A stretch of 58,583 bases of DNA, taken from Shewanella kaireitica (lineage in GTDB: Bacteria; Pseudomonadota; Gammaproteobacteria; Enterobacterales; Shewanellaceae). The notes beneath the pieces are model-generated. The model did not search any database. It was given only the letters and a program-made list of their open reading frames with translations, and was not told the DNA's origin. Positions 43,906 to 52,553 of the stretch are shown piece by piece. The number at the start of each line of letters is the position of its first letter. The stretch's first letter is position 1. The translations under genes and the position numbers were made by a program. The stretch spans positions 1-58,583 of the forward strand of contig NZ_JAKIKQ010000025.1 of assembly GCF_023284045.1 (NCBI RefSeq), written 5' to 3'.

Positions 43906-45009
43906 CTAATAGCTAAATGCTTTATCGACAGTGTTAGTCACTTGCTGATAAGGCGCCAAATAACTCACGCCAGCTGTGACGATCGCATCACCTGTTTGTA
44001 AACTGCCGCTCAAACAAACGCTATTACTTTGCAAAGACTCTACCGTTACTGGTATTTCAGCAATAACCTGCGCCTTCACGATATAAACGCTTTTGTTGTT
44101 GCCTTTTTGCAGCAAGGCCCCATATGGCACACAGTAACTGGCCTGATCAATATTGAAGTTAACAGCAACATTTACCGCTTTTCCTGGCAAAGCATCTGTC
44201 GCTTGTTCAAGAAGAAACTCAACAGCATAAGTTTGTTTAATTGGATCAGCTAAGGTGTCCATTGCAGTTAACGTTGCAGTTAAGCCTTGCTGCGCTCCAT
44301 GCCAGCTAACAACTGCGCTCTGCGCGAGTGTCAATTGGCCCATTAGGTTTTCAGGCATATCGATAATGGCTTTTAACTCATTAGGTTGATGCAGTGAATA
44401 CACTGAAGTACCTGGAGAGGTTTGCTGGAAGGTTTGTTGAGATTTAGAACCAATAATGCCACTAAATGGTGCTTTAAGCTCTGTATAGCCTAGAGCATCT
44501 TGAGCTTTTTGTAAGTTTTGCTTAACGACATTCACCATCGCTAAGCTACGCTTGTAGCCGCTTTGTGCTCTATCTAAATTAACCTTTGAAATTGCATCGT
44601 CAGCAATCGCTTGCTTAACTCGCTCAAGCTCGACGGAGGCCAGCTGGTGTGCAGCATTTGCCTCAGCAAGTCTCGCCTCCAATTCAGCGACATTGACACG
44701 ATAATCATGGGGCTCTAATCTGGCCAGTACCTGCCCTTTTACAACCTTATCGCCGGTCTTAACTAACATTTCTTCAATGGTACCAGCGACTCTAAATGCC
44801 AGATTTGCTGTTTGGGTTGCTTCAAGTACACCGGAAAATTGCTTGGTATTAGTTTGGTGGGATTGCTTAAGAACCATCACTTGAACGGGGCGCTCAACCT
44901 TAATGGCCGCTGTAGCGCTTGCAGCAGGAGCTTCACTACAGCCTGAAAGAACAGCGATGGCTAGAGGTGCGATAGTGAATTTGGTAAGTTTTGCGTATGA
45001 GAAGGACAT
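43906..45009 (-). CDS. RND membrane fusion lipoprotein, system 2
   Basis: A 367-aa adaptor with a lipoprotein signal ending AVLSGC. The lipoyl parts are NLAFRVAGTIEEMLVKTGDKV and YTELKAPFSGIIGSKSQQ, around a long helical hairpin (EARLAEANAAHQLASVELER and on). The ATG at 45009 is chosen: GGAGAG lies 6 nt before it, while a TTG four codons earlier has none. First gene of the tripartite operon, 92 bp after the LysR gene. Confidence 0.9.
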   Translation of the reverse strand: MSFSYAKLTKFTIAPLAIAVLSGCSEAPAASATAAIKVERPVQVMVLKQSHQTNTKQFSGVLEATQTANLAFRVAGTIEEMLVKTGDKVVKGQVLARLEPHDYRVNVAELEARLAEANAAHQLASVELERVKQAIADDAISKVNLDRAQSGYKRSLAMVNVVKQNLQKAQDALGYTELKAPFSGIIGSKSQQTFQQTSPGTSVYSLHQPNELKAIIDMPENLMGQLTLAQSAVVSWHGAQQGLTATLTAMDTLADPIKQTYAVEFLLEQATDALPGKAVNVAVNFNIDQASYCVPYGALLQKGNNKSVYIVKAQVIAEIPVTVESLQSNSVCLSGSLQTGDAIVTAGVSYLAPYQQVTNTVDKAFSY

Positions 45010-45101
45010 TGCTCTCTCCAATAGAATAATTGGTAGAGAGTTTAAGACTTTAACTTAGCAAGATAATCAGTCTATCGCGCACCAAACTGTCATGAATATT
45101 A

Positions 45102-45989
45102 TTACAATCCAGCCATTTCAGGGATTTCTTGTAATAAAAAATCAATCAATAGCCTTGTTGGTAAACTTATCCCTTTTCTGTCGGCATAAATGAGCCAAAC
45201 ATCTTCTTTCTTAGATTCATATTCAGGCAAAATACGCACTAAGTGCTGGCTTTCGATGGATGCTAACGCATATAGAGGCGGCATAAAGCCGATACCTTGG
45301 CCACCGACAATGGCACGACGAACAAACCCCATATGATTACAACTAAATCGGCTGTTAACTTTAACCGTTTCACTGCTCAAATCCCAATTATCATCTAGTG
45401 TTCCATCGGGCCAGCGGTAACAAATGGCATTATGCTGCTGCAGATCTGATAGCGTTTTTGGCGCTCCGTGCTTCTGTATGTATTCAGGGCTAGCGTATAT
45501 ACCTCGACCTAAGCTAAGGATACGTCTAGCGATAAAGCCCGAATCTTGAACCTTGCCTGCATGAATGGCAAAGTCTAATGCTTGGCTATATATGTCAGTG
45601 GCATAGTTATTGGTGTAGCGCAAATCCAGCTCTATCTCGGGGTAGAGTTGCTGAAATTTAGCCAATACCGGTTGCAGTGCTTCATCACTTTCAGGTAAAA
45701 AACCAACTTTTACCTTACCTACTGGCTTGTCATCAATATCCAGTAGCTTGTTTTTCGCTAATTCAAACCCTTCTAAAACAGACAATAATTCATGATAGTA
45801 TGCTTCACCATGCTGAGTTAAACGTAGCTGCCTAGTAGTACGAAAAAACAGCTGAGCATTTAACGCTTTTTCTAGCTCGCCAATCCGCCTACTCACATTC
45901 GCTCGTGGCAGATCTAAGGCATTGGCCGCTGCTGTAAAACTACCGAGCTTTACCACGATGGTAAATAATTTTAGATCTTCTATCCGCAT
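45102..45989 (-). CDS. LysR-family regulator
   Basis: A 295-aa LysR-type protein. The N-terminal winged helix (DLKLFTIVVKLGSFTAAANAL, in part, to RTTRQLRLTQHGEAYY) is followed by a ligand domain (KVKVGFLPESDEALQPVLAKF and on). It is upstream of RND system 2 on the same strand, with an 80-92 bp gap that probably carries the pump promoter. By position it is the likely regulator of that operon. Its ligand is unknown. Confidence 0.9.
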   Translation of the reverse strand: MRIEDLKLFTIVVKLGSFTAAANALDLPRANVSRRIGELEKALNAQLFFRTTRQLRLTQHGEAYYHELLSVLEGFELAKNKLLDIDDKPVGKVKVGFLPESDEALQPVLAKFQQLYPEIELDLRYTNNYATDIYSQALDFAIHAGKVQDSGFIARRILSLGRGIYASPEYIQKHGAPKTLSDLQQHNAICYRWPDGTLDDNWDLSSETVKVNSRFSCNHMGFVRRAIVGGQGIGFMPPLYALASIESQHLVRILPEYESKKEDVWLIYADRKGISLPTRLLIDFLLQEIPEMAGL

Positions 45990-46056
45990 ACATTTCCACC
46001 CATTTAAATATTTTTGCTTACTGAGTCAAAGTTAACTTTGTTGTAGGCAACAAAAA

Positions 46057-46082
46057 AAGCTTAGTCGGTAAAGACTAAGCTT
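46057..46082 (-). terminator. Terminator of the FadL-type gene
   Basis: AAGCTTAGTC, 6-nt loop, GACTAAGCTT, followed on the minus strand by seven T. Perfect 10-bp stem, 135 nt past the FadL-type stop. Confidence 0.8.
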
Positions 46083-46216
46083 AAAAATACTGTAATGTTT
46101 TTTTTGTAGCGGTGGTAGTTTACAAGTCAGCTATGTGCGTTACTGCACAGTTAATTAAATCTGATTTGAAGCAGAAAAGAGTAACTATTCCTACTAAGAC
46201 TTATACATAAAGCCTT

Positions 46217-47446
46217 TTAAAATACCCAATTCATAGTGATACCAGCGATGGCAGCATCATTGTTATAACTGCCAGATAGCGCCCCATAGCCCAGTGCGTC
46301 ATAGCGGATCTCTGGAGAACCAAGATCTAGATATTCAATGAAGAAATTAACAGAAAAGTCTTCTGATGCCTGATATGTTGCACCGGTACCGATACGGATT
46401 ATGTCATCTACAGGAAGGTCTGGGTATTGGTTGTACGCGTTATCAGCGGTATCGCTTAGCGGCGATGACTCGTAACCGACTCCAAACTCTAAACGCCATT
46501 GATTAGTCAGCTGATAGTGCATCCCTAAAGAAGCGCTATACGTGTCATCCCAATTCCTATCTACATTAACTTGACGGCCAGAGTCATCTAAGATCAATAC
46601 GCTTGACTGATTCTTACTCCAATCCTGCCAGTCTAAAGACCATAACAACGCAAACTTGTCAGTCAAACCATGGTAACCACTTAACTTTACAATAGCGGGT
46701 GAAACCAGACCTAAGCGCGCATCGTAGGTTTCGCCATTGCCGTTACGGTCAAGTTTTACATCGCCCTCAAGGGTATGGTCCAGACCTGAGCGAACTGTTA
46801 GCCCCAACATATTGTCCGCATCGATCGTGTAATGCAGGCCTAAATTAACCCCAAACTCTACTGAACCCGCTTCATATTCAGCGCCAATGTTTTGAGTAAA
46901 CTGCTGAGTTTGCAAAAGTGACGCATATTCAGAAACCATGCCTACGCCAACTGCCCATTGCTCATTGATTTTATAAGAAACAGATGCGTTTACCTGAACA
47001 GTCACAAGATCAATAGAGCTAATAAGACTTGCGCCACGCCAATCATCACCATAATCAACAGATGCTCCGCCTTGTGAAGCGAGTGCAAGACCAAATGCCC
47101 ATTTGTCGCTTAATGGGTTAACCCAATATACAGATCCAAGTGGTGTAACACTGCCTGCATTACCACCGTCATTGCCACCACCAAAACTACCATAGGAACC
47201 GTTATCTTGATATTTGATATTGAGGTCAAAAGCTTGAAGACTGCCAGTTAAGGTCGATTTTTCAACGAGACTCATTGCTGCAGGGTTGGAGTAAGCACTT
47301 TCAGCACCTTCTGAAATCGCTGCGCTACCTGCACCTGCAGTGCTAGCGTTTAAACTGCCTAACTCACCAAGAACGGTACCTGCTGCAAAACTTGGTGCTG
47401 ATACTAATGCAATGGTCACTGCTAAAGGTTTAAGTAGAAATTTCAT
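46217..47446 (-). CDS. FadL/OmpP1-family outer-membrane channel
   Basis: A 409-aa outer-membrane barrel for hydrophobic molecules. The signal is MKFLLKPLAVTIALVSAPSFA. The mature N-terminus LGELGSLNASTAGAGSAAIS, followed by ESAYSNPAAMS, is the family hatch-domain pattern. The C-terminus ends in Phe (GITMNWVF), typical of barrel insertion. FadL proteins import long-chain fatty acids or aromatic compounds. Its position after the arylsulfatase and the FGE-like lipoprotein, on the same strand, suggests uptake of an aryl sulfate or its product. It has its own terminator and probably its own promoter. Confidence 0.9.
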   Translation of the reverse strand: MKFLLKPLAVTIALVSAPSFAAGTVLGELGSLNASTAGAGSAAISEGAESAYSNPAAMSLVEKSTLTGSLQAFDLNIKYQDNGSYGSFGGGNDGGNAGSVTPLGSVYWVNPLSDKWAFGLALASQGGASVDYGDDWRGASLISSIDLVTVQVNASVSYKINEQWAVGVGMVSEYASLLQTQQFTQNIGAEYEAGSVEFGVNLGLHYTIDADNMLGLTVRSGLDHTLEGDVKLDRNGNGETYDARLGLVSPAIVKLSGYHGLTDKFALLWSLDWQDWSKNQSSVLILDDSGRQVNVDRNWDDTYSASLGMHYQLTNQWRLEFGVGYESSPLSDTADNAYNQYPDLPVDDIIRIGTGATYQASEDFSVNFFIEYLDLGSPEIRYDALGYGALSGSYNNDAAIAGITMNWVF

Positions 47447-47586
47447 TAAATAATCTCGTATGTTGTTATGTAATAATCACAATCAATTATCACGGTTAAC
47501 GTTTTTAAAATGGACTCGGAAAATTCCTAGTTTTAGCGAAAAAACCTTAAACCTTTGCGCTAACTGACACTTCGCTAAAACAAAAA

Positions 47587-47622
47587 ATACCGCAAACAGC
47601 AAGTTAAAGCGATTTGCGGTAT
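47587..47622 (-). terminator. Terminator of the FGE-like gene
   Basis: ATACCGCAAA and TTTGCGGTAT form a 10-bp stem; on the minus strand TTTTTG follows. Located 69 nt past the FGE-like stop. Confidence 0.75.
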
Positions 47623-47690
47623 AACTTAGCTTTCAAAATGCTAAAAACTTGAGGTTTTAGTATGCCAAGATCCCTACTTGTTTTTATCGG

Positions 47691-48479
47691 CTATTTCTTA
47701 GTCAGAACTAGCCTTAGCCCAATATCCGGCATAATTGCGCTTTGACTCGCGGAGTCACGCGAGTAATTTGCAGATTCGAGAGCATCATAAGAAAAGCTAC
47801 CACCACGAACAGATTTATAAGCTAAATGATGAGCCGAATCGATGGCATTCACCGGGTTTTCATTAGGAGCATGACGATAAAAATCAACATCAAAGGCGTC
47901 TTCTACCATTTCACCCACATTCCCCGTCATATCATAGAGCCCCAGCTCGTTAGGTAACTTTTGCCCGACTTGCTGGGCTTTATTCCCTGCGTTACCAGCA
48001 TACCAACCCACAGTCTCGATATCGTTCGAACCGCTATAGCGGTAACCTTTGCTTTTTATTCCGCCTTTAGCAGCATATTCCCACTCAGCTTCAGTCGGTA
48101 GGCGAAAAGTGAGTCCGGTTTCAAGGTTAAGCTGATTGATAAAATACTTGGCTTGTTGCCAACTTAAGTTATTCATTGGCATTTGTGAGCCAGGAAAATA
48201 GGGGGTGGCGCCTTCAAGTACGGAATCAAACAAGGATTGTGTCACTTCATACTGACCGATATAGAATCCGTCGAGAGTAACCATACGTGCAGGACACTCA
48301 CTAATCGTCCCAACACCACAGTCACTACCCATCCTAAACTCACCACCTTCAACCCAAACCATTTCAGACAAGACCTTGTCTTTTAGTTCCACATTAATAT
48401 GTTCGTGGATAAATGCGGCGCAACCTTGAAGAAATATAACGGATAATATAGTAGTGGCAGTAATTAGGCTTTTAGGCAT
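47691..48479 (-). CDS. FGE/SUMF1-like lipoprotein without the catalytic cysteines
   Basis: A 262-aa protein with a lipoprotein signal ending LQGC (Cys20). From about 40 it has the formylglycine-generating-enzyme (FGE-sulfatase) fold: GGEFRMGSDCGVG, YEVTQSLFDSVL, LPTEAEWEYAAKGG, GLYDMTGNVGEMVED and SVRGGSFSYD. True FGE has two catalytic cysteines just after RGGS (as in RGGS-x-x-C-H-x-x-x-C). Here residues 225-245 contain no Cys at all, so oxidase activity is not expected. The only mature-part cysteines other than the lipid-site Cys20 are C54 and C62, which may form a disulfide. It lies between an arylsulfatase and a FadL-type porin. It may bind a substrate or a partner protein in the envelope. 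Confidence 0.85.
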   Translation of the reverse strand: MPKSLITATTILSVIFLQGCAAFIHEHINVELKDKVLSEMVWVEGGEFRMGSDCGVGTISECPARMVTLDGFYIGQYEVTQSLFDSVLEGATPYFPGSQMPMNNLSWQQAKYFINQLNLETGLTFRLPTEAEWEYAAKGGIKSKGYRYSGSNDIETVGWYAGNAGNKAQQVGQKLPNELGLYDMTGNVGEMVEDAFDVDFYRHAPNENPVNAIDSAHHLAYKSVRGGSFSYDALESANYSRDSASQSAIMPDIGLRLVLTKK

Positions 48480-48795
48480 AACAGATCCAAGTTTGTAAGT
48501 TACAGCGAAATTTTACGCTTAGTTCACGATGTTTGATGCTCGAAGAACTACCAGTTTTAAACTGTTCTATGCAAGTTGTAATCGCACGGTTAAGAGGTGT
48601 CACGCCAGTTCAACTTTAGGCGCACTATTTTAGCAAATCCATATTGAGCGGGGACATTAGTGCTGAGGCTTTATAACGCCTTAATGAAGATGCTTAATAG
48701 GGGGAATAAAAACGCCCCTAGATATATTTATACCTAAGAGCGCTTGCTGCTAATGTATGACGTTTGTCATTAGCACTATGGTTTTTGTTGACGGC
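48480..48795. other. Gap between the arylsulfatase and the FGE-like gene
   Basis: These 316 bases hold no supported gene. A weak hairpin (GCTA...ATGAC-GTTT-GTCAT...TAGC, about 48749-48774) lies just after the arylsulfatase stop, and a second small one (AGGGG/CCCCT) near 48700-48719. Neither has a T run. Confidence 0.45.
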
Positions 48796-50352
48796 TTAAT
48801 TTTGTTGAGCTTCAACCGCTTTCATGATTTTTTGTAGCTTTAAAGTATTATAGTTAATACCCGCAGCACTAAAGCCTGAACCAGGTTGGAATGGATAGTC
48901 TTCTATCGTACTCAGGAACTTTCCAACTTCTTGTGACATTGGCACAAACAACCACATGTTGTCGATCATCCAACGGACATACATACCAGATTCTTTAGCA
49001 GCGATCTCAAAAGGATCTGCACGTAAGTTTGTTAAAGACGCCCAAGCGGGTACGTTACGAACAGCAGACTGCATGTCTCCATCCATCATAGCAAAAGATG
49101 CTTTCCAGTCATTCCAACGTACAGCGTTAAGTTCACCATTAGCACTGAAATATATCTTGCTAGTACGTGGACCTTGCTCTACATCACCCTTAAAGTAAGG
49201 TAAGAAATTACTACCATCTAGATGTACACGCCAGTCTTTACCGTTAAAGCTTTTCCCTTCTTTAAGGTCTTCAACCAAAGTGTCTTCACCTGCTGCTGCT
49301 AACAGAGTTGGCATCCAATCTTCATGGGACATCATGGCGTTAATCTTAGTACCAGGTTCAATCACACCAGGCCAGCGCACTAGTTGAGGAACGCGCATGC
49401 CACCTTCAAAGGTTGTTCCCTTCTCACCATGGAATGGAGAGGTACCACCGTCAGGCCAAGTAAATTTTTCTGCACCGTTATCGGTTGAGTAGACAACAAT
49501 GGTGTTATCGGCAATTTTCAACTCATCTAACGTATCAAGCAGCAACCCAACATGATCATCGTGCTCAATCATGCCATCAGGGTATAAACCAATGCCGGTA
49601 ATACCATCGTACTTTTCTTGCAAACGTGTATGCACATGCATTCTTGATGCATTTACCCATGCAAAGAAAGGCTTATCTGCTTTCACCGCTTTTGTCATGA
49701 ATTTAATTGATGCACCTACAAACTCTTCGTCTGCAGTTTCCATGCGTTTGCGGGTCATAGGACCAGTATCTTCAATACGACCATCTGCATAAGAATGGAT
49801 TACACCACGTGGTCCATACTTCTTTTTAAACTCAGGATCTTTTGGGTAGTAGTATGTTTCAGGTTCTTCTTCAGCATTTAAGTGGTACAAGTTACCGAAG
49901 AACTCATCAAAACCATGTGCGGTAGGCAAATGCTTGTCTTGGTCACCCAAGTGATTCTTGCCGAATTGCCCTGTTGTATAGCCTTTGTCTTTAAGCGCAT
50001 CAGCAATCGTTGGCGCCCAATCAGGAATACCATGTTCTGAACCCGGCATACCGATAGTTAAAAGGCCAGTACGGAATGGATGTTGACCAGTAATAAATGA
50101 AGAACGGCCTGCGGTACAACTTTGCTGGGCATAGTGATCGGTGAATAACGCACCTTCATTCGCAATACGGTCTAAATTAGGCGTTTGGTAACCCATCATA
50201 CCTTGGTTGTATGCGCTGATATTGTAATAACCAATATCATCACCCCAGATCACAAGAATATTTGGACGCTCTGGATCAGTAGCCGCCATTGCAGAAGAAG
50301 CAGTTGCGAGAAGGCCTACACCTAATGCAACTTTCGATAGTAGTTTGGACAT
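48796..50352 (-). CDS. Secreted arylsulfatase (family S1, Cys-type)
   Basis: A 518-aa periplasmic enzyme with signal peptide ending SSAMA. The active-site signature is QQSCTAGRSSFITG, with C79 to become formylglycine. Metal and sulfate residues are in VIWGDDIGYY, FGKNHLGDQDKHLPT, and VVYSTDNGAE; the GGMRVPQLVRWPG motif is the late S1 mark. It resembles general arylsulfatases (including large choline-type groups) more than the sugar sulfatase at 10558. The ATG has AGGGGAA before it. It is divergent from a histidine kinase gene, with RR-type direct repeats between, and presumably under that control. Maturation would be by the anSME at 55941. Confidence 0.94.
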   Translation of the reverse strand: MSKLLSKVALGVGLLATASSAMAATDPERPNILVIWGDDIGYYNISAYNQGMMGYQTPNLDRIANEGALFTDHYAQQSCTAGRSSFITGQHPFRTGLLTIGMPGSEHGIPDWAPTIADALKDKGYTTGQFGKNHLGDQDKHLPTAHGFDEFFGNLYHLNAEEEPETYYYPKDPEFKKKYGPRGVIHSYADGRIEDTGPMTRKRMETADEEFVGASIKFMTKAVKADKPFFAWVNASRMHVHTRLQEKYDGITGIGLYPDGMIEHDDHVGLLLDTLDELKIADNTIVVYSTDNGAEKFTWPDGGTSPFHGEKGTTFEGGMRVPQLVRWPGVIEPGTKINAMMSHEDWMPTLLAAAGEDTLVEDLKEGKSFNGKDWRVHLDGSNFLPYFKGDVEQGPRTSKIYFSANGELNAVRWNDWKASFAMMDGDMQSAVRNVPAWASLTNLRADPFEIAAKESGMYVRWMIDNMWLFVPMSQEVGKFLSTIEDYPFQPGSGFSAAGINYNTLKLQKIMKAVEAQQN

Positions 50353-50743
50353 TTCATTCCCCTTGGTTAGATCTTTTTATTTACTGTTGTTAAAAAGCAC
50401 ACTGCCGATTAAAACGGTGTCCTTAAAACGATGTCGACATTTAACGTCTAAATCTCTTAAAAAAAACCTCGAAGAAATACTTGTTCCATCTACAATTGTT
50501 ACTTTGTTTTACAAACTTGGGAGTCACATCAACTAAGCTTAACTTCATCAATATCAATCTAGGGCTATTCTCTGAACGCTTACCAAACTTAGTATTCGCT
50601 TAGTATTAGCCTAGTAATAATTCCTGTTATTTGTCCCAATGTTATGTTTTAGTGGCGAAAGTCATTAAAAAGCGTTATTGATAGCGATAGACATTATTAG
50701 CCATTCACAATATTCGCTTTCAATGAATGATAGGGCACAGCGT
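50353..50743. other. Divergent promoter region, arylsulfatase versus histidine kinase
   Basis: These 391 bases hold three phased direct repeats (50588-50618) and no supported gene. Both promoters must lie here. Confidence 0.55.
50588..50618. promoter_or_regulatory. Three 9-bp direct repeats at 11-bp spacing
   Basis: CTTAGTATT (50588), CTTAGTATT (50599) and CCTAGTAAT (50610) repeat with an exact 11-bp step, close to one helical turn. Such arrays are typical of response-regulator or other dimer binding sites stacked on one face of DNA. The nearest candidate is the NarL-type regulator at 51921. Confidence 0.5.
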
Positions 50744-51928
50744 ATGAGTGTAGAACCAATTTCAATTGCAGAGCATTTCTTTGCTGATATATCGAATCGC
50801 TTATTAGAGGAAGACACGGCGAATATTCCCGATGTTATCTGCGCAGGACTTTCCGAATACTTGTCTTATGCAAACGTGCAACGCATGTCGCTACTTAGGA
50901 TCACCAAAGAGAAGCAACATGAAGGGGCCTATTCCGTTGCTGCACCGGGATATACACCAACAAAGATGGTTGGAGTTGGTTTTAATAGTCCCTACTTGGA
51001 CAAAATATCTTTAGGCGAGATGATTGTGCACTCAGGTCCCATCGAAGAGATATTTACCAGAGATGAAATAAGTCTCGTCAATATGGAAGGCGTTATTGCC
51101 CACGCTGTGATCCCTATTAAAGTAAAAGATCGCATTTGGGGGGCAATTGCCTGTAGCCGTTATAAGGAGCATTCTGACTGGTGTCCAATATTACTTGAAC
51201 GCATTAAGACACTCGGCCAAGTCTTGGCCGCGTCCTACGAGCGCTACCACTTTTGGTTATCACTGCAAACCAAGAATAAAGAGCTTGAATCACTATCGCG
51301 TCATTTAATGGAAAATCAAGAGACCGAGCGACGCCTGCTATCACGTGAATTACACGATAACTTTTCTCAGCGACTCGCCCTGCTCACCATTAAGGCAAAT
51401 AACGTTTTCGGCATAGTACGTGAGAGCGTAAAGCCTGAAGCTAAAGAACTGCACGTAAATATTCAGCAGATAGCCAAAGATATGCAGTCGCTATCTCGCT
51501 CCTTGCACCCAGCTATGCTGGAAGATCTTGGACTTATCGCTGCACTAAAATCTGAAGCTAGACGTATCGCGGGGGTCAAAGCATTAGAGTTACAAACTAT
51601 GTTTGGTGAAATACCGCCCCTCAAAAAAGAAGTATCACTTAACCTTTATCGAATTTTGCAAGAGTCATTGAATAATGTCATTAAACACTCCCATGCTTCA
51701 GCCGTCTTTGTTTCTATTGAAATAACCAATAATAAACTCACATTACAAGTAATGGATGATGGGATAGGTTGCAAAGAGACACTCGAAAAGAGCAAAGGGA
51801 GTATTGGCTTAGTGAGTATCAGAGAACGAGCACAACTATTACATGGTGATGCAGAATTTGTTAGCCCTGATGAAGGTGGCTTTGAAGTTAACATTACCAT
51901 TCCAGCAATAAAGGAACATTATGAGTAG
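50744..51928 (+). CDS. Soluble GAF-domain histidine kinase (NarX/HisKA_3 type)
   Basis: A 394-aa cytoplasmic sensor kinase with no membrane segment. A GAF-like domain covers about 10-170 (VIPIKVKDRIWGAIACSRY is typical). The phosphorylated His is H204 in RELHDNFSQRL, a HisKA_3 motif preceded by the usual RRLLSREL. The ATPase domain has NLYRILQESLNNVIKHSHAS (N box) and VMDDGIGC. The ATG at 50744 is chosen, with AGGG about 9 nt before; in-frame TTG (50678) and ATG (50723) lack a ribosome site. The stop overlaps the regulator gene by 8 nt, so they form a pair. The signal could be a small soluble molecule or light. Confidence 0.9.
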   Translation: MSVEPISIAEHFFADISNRLLEEDTANIPDVICAGLSEYLSYANVQRMSLLRITKEKQHEGAYSVAAPGYTPTKMVGVGFNSPYLDKISLGEMIVHSGPIEEIFTRDEISLVNMEGVIAHAVIPIKVKDRIWGAIACSRYKEHSDWCPILLERIKTLGQVLAASYERYHFWLSLQTKNKELESLSRHLMENQETERRLLSRELHDNFSQRLALLTIKANNVFGIVRESVKPEAKELHVNIQQIAKDMQSLSRSLHPAMLEDLGLIAALKSEARRIAGVKALELQTMFGEIPPLKKEVSLNLYRILQESLNNVIKHSHASAVFVSIEITNNKLTLQVMDDGIGCKETLEKSKGSIGLVSIRERAQLLHGDAEFVSPDEGGFEVNITIPAIKEHYE

Positions 51929-52511
51929 AATTATTATCGCAGACGACCATTTAATTGTTGCTCAGGGAATTGCAGGTCTATTAAAAGCAGAACATGAAGT
52001 ATTGGCAATTGCTAAAGATGGTGAAGAGCTAATTGAACTTGTTAAACGCCATAATCCAGAACTTGTCATCACTGACATAAGCATGCCGGGTATGACTGGC
52101 ATCGCGGCTGTCGCAGCTCTTAAACGTATTAAGAAAAATCTACGGGTTATTTGCCTCACCATGCATGATGAACAAGAGTATGCAGAAGGTGCCATTGCCG
52201 CTGGCGCATTAGGGTATGTGCTTAAGCATGAAGCTACTGATGACTTAGTTGATGCAGTTAATAGCGTATTAGCAGGTAAACAGTACTTATCCAAATCAGT
52301 GCAAGTTGAAGACTCAGCACCGAGTCTTTCAGCAAGGCAACTAAGTGTATTGCGGTTATTAGCACAAGGAAAATCAGCCAAACAGGTCGCAGATGAACTG
52401 TTTATCTCACCACGGACCGTTGAATTTCATAAGTATTCAATTATGAAGCTCATAGAAGCTAAATCTAGTGCAGAGCTTATCCAGTATGCACTTTCTCGAG
52501 GTTTGGTGTAA
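51921..52511 (+). CDS. NarL/FixJ-type response regulator
   Basis: A 196-aa regulator. The receiver has the acid pair IIIADDH, the phosphorylated D52 in VITDISMPGMTG and the late Lys in GALGYVLKHEA. The LuxR-type helix-turn-helix is LSARQLSVLRLLAQGKSAKQ to RTVEFHKYSIMKL. It overlaps the kinase gene and is followed 42 nt later by the cytochrome gene on the same strand. Likely targets are the phased repeats at 50588 and the genes on both sides. Confidence 0.94.
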   Translation: MSRIIIADDHLIVAQGIAGLLKAEHEVLAIAKDGEELIELVKRHNPELVITDISMPGMTGIAAVAALKRIKKNLRVICLTMHDEQEYAEGAIAAGALGYVLKHEATDDLVDAVNSVLAGKQYLSKSVQVEDSAPSLSARQLSVLRLLAQGKSAKQVADELFISPRTVEFHKYSIMKLIEAKSSAELIQYALSRGLV

Positions 52512-52553
52512 AGCTCGTATTTAGAAAAGTAAATATTCAAAAGGGAGAATATT

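Noticed and set aside
47691..48479. Calling the FGE-like lipoprotein a working formylglycine-generating enzyme
   Set aside because: The active-site cysteines after RGGS are absent and the protein is exported as a lipoprotein.
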